From assembly GCA_022385755.1 (NCBI GenBank), contig MU278382.1, forward strand, positions 63,832 to 127,831: a stretch of 64,000 bases of DNA, written 5' to 3'. Under the pieces are notes generated by a model. That model searched no databases, was not told the origin of the DNA, and saw only the letters and a list, made by a program, of their open reading frames with translations. Shown here piece by piece: positions 60,401 through 64,000 of this stretch. The position numbers and the translations under genes are program-made. This DNA is from Trametopsis cervina. Taxonomy: Eukaryota > Basidiomycota > Agaricomycetes > Polyporales > Irpicaceae. Positions within the stretch are counted from its first letter, which is position 1; each line of letters begins with the position of its first letter.

Positions 60401-61403
60401 AAGCAGTGTATCAAAAGCTCCCGACGTGGGCTTGGATGTGAACGGTGTTACAAAGCGTTCCAGATCCAAGCGTATGATCAGTAAAATGAATCCGGCGGAC
60501 AGCATTATGGAAGACTTATACGCGTCCGGTAATGCGAGCGAGCCTATTCCATTAAAAGCTTTGCGATGGGACGCGGTAAATTGGAGTTGTGCGTATGATG
60601 CATTCCTCAATCTTATGTGGAATCTGTGGGTGCAGCGCGGTCAACAGTGGTTTGAACAGGTTTTAGTACACAGTATAGAAATGCATAATCTTGCCGGACT
60701 GTTTGCTCAAGTCGATCTTGGTATATACCCTCTAGAAACTGTACGGAGCACAGTGAGGGAGCGTTTGACTTTGAGCGACCCTCAAATGTTCCCTAACGTT
60801 GGGCATGTCTCTATTGCTGTTGACAATGTTTTCTCAGCTTTCTTACCGTCCTCGTTTCCGTCTCTCTTCTTAACTCGCGCGTTTCTGAACTGCATGAATT
60901 GTGGTATCACCTCTGCTGCTGTTCACAACGTCGCCTGTCCTGTCATATGGGAAAGTCAGGCCATCGAAGACTCTGCATCTCGTCAAGCTAGCCCATTAGG
61001 TATGAGTGGCATATTATCAGATTTATTACAATACGCGTTTTCCATTCGCTGCACGGCTTGCCGACACCCAGTAGCTTCGCATGTGACGTTCTCCGATGTA
61101 CCCCCACTGTTTATTGTGAATCTGAATAGAAGAACTACTAATCACGTACCCTTCAATATTGAACGGTCACTCGTCATACCTACTACAGGCCATACCCAGA
61201 GAGTACTGTCTCTGTTTGGTATCGTATATTGGGGAGCAAATCACTTTACCACGTGGGTCATCGATGTTAATGGCGATGTCTGGTACAATGACAGTGCCAT
61301 CTCATCTATGGGTAGCCAATATAAACGCATAGGCTCGGTTGAAACAGTGAGACTTGACCAGTGCGAGGGGCGTATGCCTCGCATTATAATGTATCGGGCA
61401 TAG
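54423..61403 (+). CDS. Helitron Rep-PIF1 helicase with C-terminal USP-like protease domain
   Basis: This is one uninterrupted frame of 2326 codons from the ATG at 54423. Two CxxC pairs (175/178 and 242/245) precede a DUF6570-like stretch (SLANGIWLGDVPDAL, about 257). The Helitron N-terminal region starts near 477 (FPGMFPWLFPYGYG). The Rep nuclease shows FWFITFS at 627-633, the HUH-type motif H721-L-H723 and paired tyrosines Y900 and Y904, which would nick and join DNA in rolling-circle transposition. An acidic linker lies near 1060-1095. The PIF1 helicase has Walker A GMAGTGKS at 1453-1460, Walker B DE at 1531-1532, GDFAQLPPV from 1568, YASQGRT near 1856 and R1885. After a basic linker, a ubiquitin-protease-like domain follows: C2056 in NWSCAYDAF, CxxC pairs 2157/2160 and 2210/2213, PLFIVNLNRR, H2274 in NHFTTW and N2289-D2290. 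All the key residues named are present, which suggests a recently active, autonomous element. The ATG context is weak. Confidence 0.92.
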   Translation: MSGGGRRTRHVATTTLAPYRVFSGALPLCTEVEFVGQHTDAEIYRLASSDIVAVEVPLATLALFVPFRDLVLLARRHRILISSTSRTIAGLARTLTAHKCDLSCSAVYSVFRRRGHSSEPPSPPIPQLHSAELGASPRPAPPQFPPRKLTPREIADKIANWTEALSPAKIAERPCAVCGQLTLLVKQSSVPMSELDLTHLAVPGVTRAERSRASDPIVELSGPILHQGGITQQDSQLIVHMCPPCLVAVRRHHIGRHSLANGIWLGDVPDALMSLNFVEQLLVAKYRHNICVVRVDKGQRKMSANAIVFPQPVVAVSRILPPARDEMDLCLAILFTGSAVPTPKDYTRTPLLVRHNKVVAALQWLKLNHIDYGDVELSYENMATYPVDEPPVAVLHRPTDGRLGGEMLAVYESSDDRGVETGPCPFAVHGITGTDFAQMSYQAKVAAAIKYFASGGAALAVSHGSRPSNTYEDLRLFPGMFPWLFPYGYGAMGNKLMQTKLPHAAHVRQLLLYADCRFAVDRYFPFIVFNQQQIRGSSYGGYAVTNKSNVDSVVQKIMDIDPAALDAIISRGEAGEFVRPETDAERACFELIQLIDQVNHYVPGSATNRKFQRNEIKSMIMQKGVPFWFITFSPTDFKHPICFYYCGMKIDLFSCDQKLPDYQERMCAIAQNPVACARFFDRIVLTFLSEILCYGKAEDGLFGLTESYYGTVESQGRLTLHLHILIWVKNSLSPQEVRDKIRENKTFAEEYTAWLESCHQGGYSTGTDVEIATVVEQLSQNPTESIPVPPPSDMTDADAESWLNEVRRITDCIVHLSNRHNSRHDKGCLRGNAPNTYCRANFPRMLYPQTLVDWVTGSVQLRHTDQWMNTFNIVLTYLIRCNTDVTCLMSSTQVRAIIAYVTDYVTKNSLKTHAVFETIKAVLDKKTDIVNEHATVKDAARTVLVKIVNGLTAKSESPGPMTCALLLGQPDHYTPESFRVCYWWPFAKYVENTAFCIATDSASQNTQEKVILSCKDGRIIARNQIQDYILRPTEHQCLSLYDFLCTTVVKKITKQHRPHAPHSGECSDVDMDASTDGEEDSGDEPSDNTNEDDVAEQNIRPGTQYYKFQPEHPLSTTHGVFFVKNPVLLNFVGGTLPRRDRGDREEYCRVMLTLFAPVGWRSGLDLKPDGRTWCEVFDGTVFDATHLYIMNNMNLLYECYDAKHDWAAQRREHGNNGSATLNGIGNFSEAVLQDVERFGNECDIGDQLLDVGILASACETPADFGRKTVRHMREFHEMTLLMKSAGAPISSVGSETVDPHHALSSFEAEGLSISTTNTSVSGTDDTMFPSRNSLEWDSILSSVRDAVLSERARPSIPALEDNLQDQRMAPQRVGNVPLCCDSTHGSVYVVTTKCMQWVDNATTVASSIDPHIALIKQVVDQFTLNSAQQRAFKIAATYLAHNDTTALRMYLAGMAGTGKSQVLHAIGTFLDLRGESCRFVVMAPTGSAAALIGGSTYHSMLGFGQSSGKQSMANLEKVRGRLTGVDVIFLDEISMFSLHDLYRISAQLCKALNVPEKSFGGLGVIVAGDFAQLPPVGKGSVPLYSDTVGSFSDGSTLRSQQNAMGKVLWHSFTTVVILRENMRIRSMCGEDIAFRRVLENMRYKSCTKEDIAVLRSRTANADDPELSLANSRFASVSMITAHNAQRDAINLHSLHRFARERGVSLSYFHSIDKWAGRDANSDASVKGANQKMQHLLWNLPPALTENRAGILPLCMGMPVLLKANKVTEISATNGAEATVVGWQAHWDTEHLYQHLDVVFVHLTAPPQPCKVPGLPRNVIPITTHTERINCTLPSDSSVRVSRTQVQLLPNFGMTDYASQGRTRHENVVHLEHCRGVLSVYTCLSRSSSLQGTLIVGRLDASKITGGLSGALRNEFYELELLDDITTKRWCEALPQALDVSTRSVLLPDFLKTQESGYRPPYLHHTLQIRARERLHNKSNTGKVPWQVLDHVRTSSVSKAPDVGLDVNGVTKRSRSKRMISKMNPADSIMEDLYASGNASEPIPLKALRWDAVNWSCAYDAFLNLMWNLWVQRGQQWFEQVLVHSIEMHNLAGLFAQVDLGIYPLETVRSTVRERLTLSDPQMFPNVGHVSIAVDNVFSAFLPSSFPSLFLTRAFLNCMNCGITSAAVHNVACPVIWESQAIEDSASRQASPLGMSGILSDLLQYAFSIRCTACRHPVASHVTFSDVPPLFIVNLNRRTTNHVPFNIERSLVIPTTGHTQRVLSLFGIVYWGANHFTTWVIDVNGDVWYNDSAISSMGSQYKRIGSVETVRLDQCEGRMPRIIMYRA

Positions 61404-61580
61404 GGCCTCTGTTACAACACAGTTGTCACCTTCTGCCCTTGCTGGTCTCTAAATCAACCATCCAGCGCACAACTTTCAGAGGGCTCGTATTATCGTTCAT
61501 GAAGATCGACACTGATCAAGACCCTAGCCTAATGAGAATCTCGCATTCTACATGTTGACAATTGTCATACCCAGAACATA

Positions 61581-62854
61581 TTATGCATCAGTAAGTATTT
61601 CATCGTCGTCAATAACCGCTTCCCCGCCAACAACAAAACCTCCATCCGCAACTTCCATTGCTACTTCTACTTCGTTATGCACCGTCACCGTAGGCACCAA
61701 GCCCAACGCCTAACAAAGAGCCATAGTTAACACAAGGAGCGACAAAAAACAGTAGTGACTTACCGCCATTTCTGCGGCAGCACGCAAACGGAACACTTGC
61801 TGGGGCTGTAGCTGAATCGAGATGTCTTTACGGCCAGACTTGTGCGTAATGACTATTTTGAGCGTTGCAGCGACGTCCACAAAATCGCCTCGTCGGATCG
61901 CAAGATACCTTGCAGGCCTGAGCACACCGTCGTTGTCTTGTACACCACAGCGAATCTGGTGTGTCACACGCCACATGGACTCCACGCGAGCTAGACGTCC
62001 ATCTTGGTCGTCCATGTGGTGAATCGCGACAGCGGGAGGTCCAACTTGACCAGGAGTTACCTTCAAGTGTGATAGTCAACAATGAAAAGCTCTGTTGAGA
62101 AGCCCTGCAAATGAACTCACCTTGACAAACACTTCTCTCGAGAATACTAACGTATTTGCAGCCACATGCCCCGCTTCCCTAGTAGGACGACAGTGTAATG
62201 ATGCATAAACATATTCACGTAGGCCCCCAAGCTGAATTTGCATTGCGTCGAACGCGTCATTGCCCGCAATTCCTTTCAGTACAAGCCGTTGCCCAGCTTT
62301 GGCACAATTCAGGACGTTCCTACGTCGGATTATAGCTTCATGGTTTCCTCGAAGCAAAGCATTGACGTACCCATTCCAATTCCCAGCCGGACTCAACGCC
62401 GCATCTTGAACTACTCCTTGGAACCTGAACACAGGTTCCAACACGGCGTTTCCAGCTCGTGGAGATACCTCAGGAGTGAACGCGAGCTTGTGTTCAGTGC
62501 GTCCCATTCCACGAGAGGGCTGACGGAAGGTGTAGTAGGTCTTGACAAGATCATCGAATGTCTCGGGGACCAACTGGTGCCTGTGCAAATCCAACACATC
62601 TCGCGTGTCTGTGCCTGCGCTACCAATTTGGTGGGGCCATAAACTACGGACGAGCACACCGTTCGCTGTAGAAGCTTCAGCGTTAGGCAACTGTTGTCAG
62701 GGTGTGCACTTACTGCAAAAAAACGACATGGGTACAGAGGATAGTTTCTCACGAGGAGGACGACATCCGTCCTTGGTCTATATGCAGGTTCGCCGCGGCC
62801 AACAGGGACTATGTTTAATAATATTTCAATTTTATCCTGCTCCACGATCGACAT
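61581..62854 (-). CDS. Uncharacterised 365-aa protein, convergent to the Helitron gene
   Basis: Proposed exons are 62854-62753, 62690-62121, 62060-61764 and 61709-61581. Introns are 62, 60 and 54 nt, all GT-AG and all in phase 0, and the parts join into one 365-residue frame. The ATG has A at -3 and begins MSIVEQDKIEILLNIVPVG. Intron 1 could instead be a 23-nt piece (keeping VRNYPLYPCRFFA), which seems too short. I recognise no family. The sequence is strand-rich with alternating hydrophobics (PVFRFQGVVQD, QRLVLKGIAGND, DFVDVAATLKIVITH), as in OB folds, and ends in an acidic tail (VIDDDEILTDA). It lies tail to tail with the Helitron gene, 177 bp apart, and head to head with the next gene. It may be an accessory or cargo gene, for example a single-strand-binding helper. 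That role is an inference. Confidence 0.68.
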
Positions 62855-62993
62855 AGTACGTTTGAGTTCGCAAACTTTCGATCGGGTGCACCATTTTTGT
62901 TTTTGGGGCACTGCTGGATACGGATGGTCGCCCGGAGCACAGTGGACTCTATTTAATCTGCGCAACGACCCACCTTCTTCCCACACATCGAAC
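62855..62993. promoter_or_regulatory. Shared promoter region between two divergent genes
   Basis: Only 139 bp separate the start codons at 62854 (minus) and 62994 (plus), so the two genes probably share control elements. An A/T-rich patch (ATTTTTGTTTTTGG, about 62892-62907) lies inside. No clear TATA box was identified. Confidence 0.45.
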
Positions 62994-64000
62994 ATGAACT
63001 CGCGTTCCAAAGCCAAAGCTAGCAAACGAGTTTCTTCTCCCTCTCTGACAGATACTGCGGGTGATGCTAAACGGCCTCGTCTGGAGGCTGGTGCTGTTCG
63101 TGAGATCGAAAGGTAAGCAGTGCATGCCATAGATGAACAAGTGCTGACTCTTTTTTAGTGCTGTTACGTGGGTTCCCGACAAATTCTTTATCTCGGGAAC
63201 GTCTGGTGGGGCTGAAGGAAACAGTCAGCCATCAGGTAATTCGCCCGCAGATGACGGGTCGGGGGACTCCACGTTATCAAACAGTTCTTCCAACCACCCT
63301 TCGCAGTTACACGGGAGTTTGGGAGATGCCGGATCGTCACCGCAACAGTACGCATATTACGCAGCTCATACATTCGCCGACCTCATCCTTTCACAGAGCG
63401 CAAGTGGGTGACAGTGTTGTACCAGGCCGCACGGTATTTGGAGATCTGCCTGACGGAAATCAGAGGTGTGTGTATAAATATTGAGGATGGCAGTTAGTTG
63501 ACGCAGTATACAGTCAATCCACCTCGAAGGGCAAGCAAACCGGTGTGGTAGATGAACCCGGGGATATGAAGAACTCAGTCGACATTACCGAGTTTCATTT
63601 TCCGGCCAGGATTGCCGACAAGAACGTGCAGTACGTACTTTTGTTGTCTGCTCGCGAAAGTACCCCTGACGTCGTTGCAGACTGTTCACAGCTGCCGCAT
63701 CCTCAGTCGACACAAGAAACCATGTGTATCCCATCAACGCTGTACCTCGCTCGGTCACATGGGGCAAGAAGACTCCGGCACTCGCTAAGTTTCTTTGCGT
63801 TGCCGACAGCGTGATCACCGTCAAAATAGTAGGCACAGTCACAAGCGTTTACTTTTACGATCGTACAGGTTCCCCTGCGGAACGGGTCAGTATTGGTATT
63901 CGTCCTCTGAGACAATGTGACAGTATCGCCGCTCAGAAATATCTTGAGTCATGCTCCACCGGTAAACGTAAGCAGTGCCTTATTTGGTTTTCTCTGCGAT
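62994..64000 (+). CDS. Uncharacterised multi-exon protein, cut by the window edge
   Basis: The first exon 62994-63112 (A at -3) encodes a basic, Ser-rich start, MNSRSKAKASKRVSSPS, with a possible nuclear signal DAKRPRLE. A 46-nt intron (63113-63158) leads in frame to AVTWVPDKFF and a Ser/Gly-rich stretch. The exon pattern between about 63237 and 63506 is ambiguous. Several donors and acceptors would fit, one giving ERKWVTVLYQAARYLEI before an intron ending at 63506. From 63507 the model is clear: exon 63507-63630, intron 63631-63680 with donor GTACGT, then an open exon to 64000. That last part includes TVKIVGTVTSVYFYDRTGSP and VSIGIRPL, again OB-fold-like alternation. The family is unknown, and the 3' end is missing. 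Confidence 0.6.

Larger units (their letters stand above)
53949..64000 (+). mobile_element. Helitron-type transposon block, right end outside the window
   Basis: A sharp break in spacer homology at 53948/53949 starts a block that matches nothing else in the window and is visibly less GC-rich than the array. It opens with a palindrome and carries an intact Rep-helicase gene running inward. No CTRR-type or hairpin 3' end matching the left end was found before 64000, and the array does not resume. The element therefore either extends off the window or ends unnoticed somewhere after 61403. The base before the first TC is T (53949), not the A usual for canonical Helitrons. A Helentron/Helitron2-like TT target is possible. 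Confidence 0.65.

Noticed and set aside
62411..63130. Open frame of about 240 codons on the minus strand overlapping the divergent gene pair
   Set aside because: Only its middle part (from the ATG at 62854) is used, as exon 1 of the 365-aa gene. The rest overlaps the first exon of the plus-strand gene and, downstream, the wrong frame of exon 2.
61404..64000. Right end of the Helitron (hairpin plus CTRR)
   Set aside because: Short CTAG/CTAA words occur by chance, but none is preceded by a convincing hairpin and followed by resumed spacer sequence. The end is not called.

Overview
The window looks like nuclear DNA of a basidiomycete fungus, probably an Agaricomycete. The evidence is genes split by 43-62 nt GT-AG introns, a family of DUF6535 membrane proteins (a family expanded in mushroom-forming fungi), and a Helitron-type transposon of the fungal Rep-PIF1 kind. 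No rRNA gene, tRNA gene or CRISPR array was recognised.

Positions 1 to about 53,948 form a tandem array. Four complete DUF6535 genes, called A to D here, lie on the minus strand with start codons at 11817, 25180, 38496 and 49808. Each has five exons with the same intron phases. The predicted products are 1221, 1163, 1210 and 1234 aa. The window opens inside the leader of a further copy (unit 0), where the polypurine tract has expanded into a 7-bp tandem repeat. Between the genes are 4-10 kb spacers that are homologous to one another but hold no convincing gene. The spacers come in two types. Type I lies left of genes A, B and C's left side (S0-S2). Type II sequence fills the left part of S3 and all of S4. 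The spacers carry conserved hairpins, a recurrent 130-200 bp module, and a few short open frames that survive between copies. The genes are mosaics: different stretches group the paralogues differently, and one 146-bp stretch is identical between A and D, the two most distant copies. Gene B has a single-base nonsense change that removes 51 C-terminal codons, although the frame behind it is still open.

Spacer homology stops abruptly after 53,948, where a 19-bp palindrome opens a less GC-rich, unrelated block reaching the window edge. This block begins with one uninterrupted 2326-codon gene encoding a DUF6570-like region, Helitron Rep (HLH and paired tyrosines), PIF1 helicase and a C-terminal ubiquitin-protease-like (USP/C19-type) domain with Cys box, two CxxC pairs and His box. 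Next come a convergent four-exon gene (365 aa) and a divergent multi-exon gene that runs off the window. They share a 139-bp promoter, and both include strand-rich stretches that could be OB folds. They may be accessory or cargo genes of the transposon, but its right end is not visible, so this is an inference.
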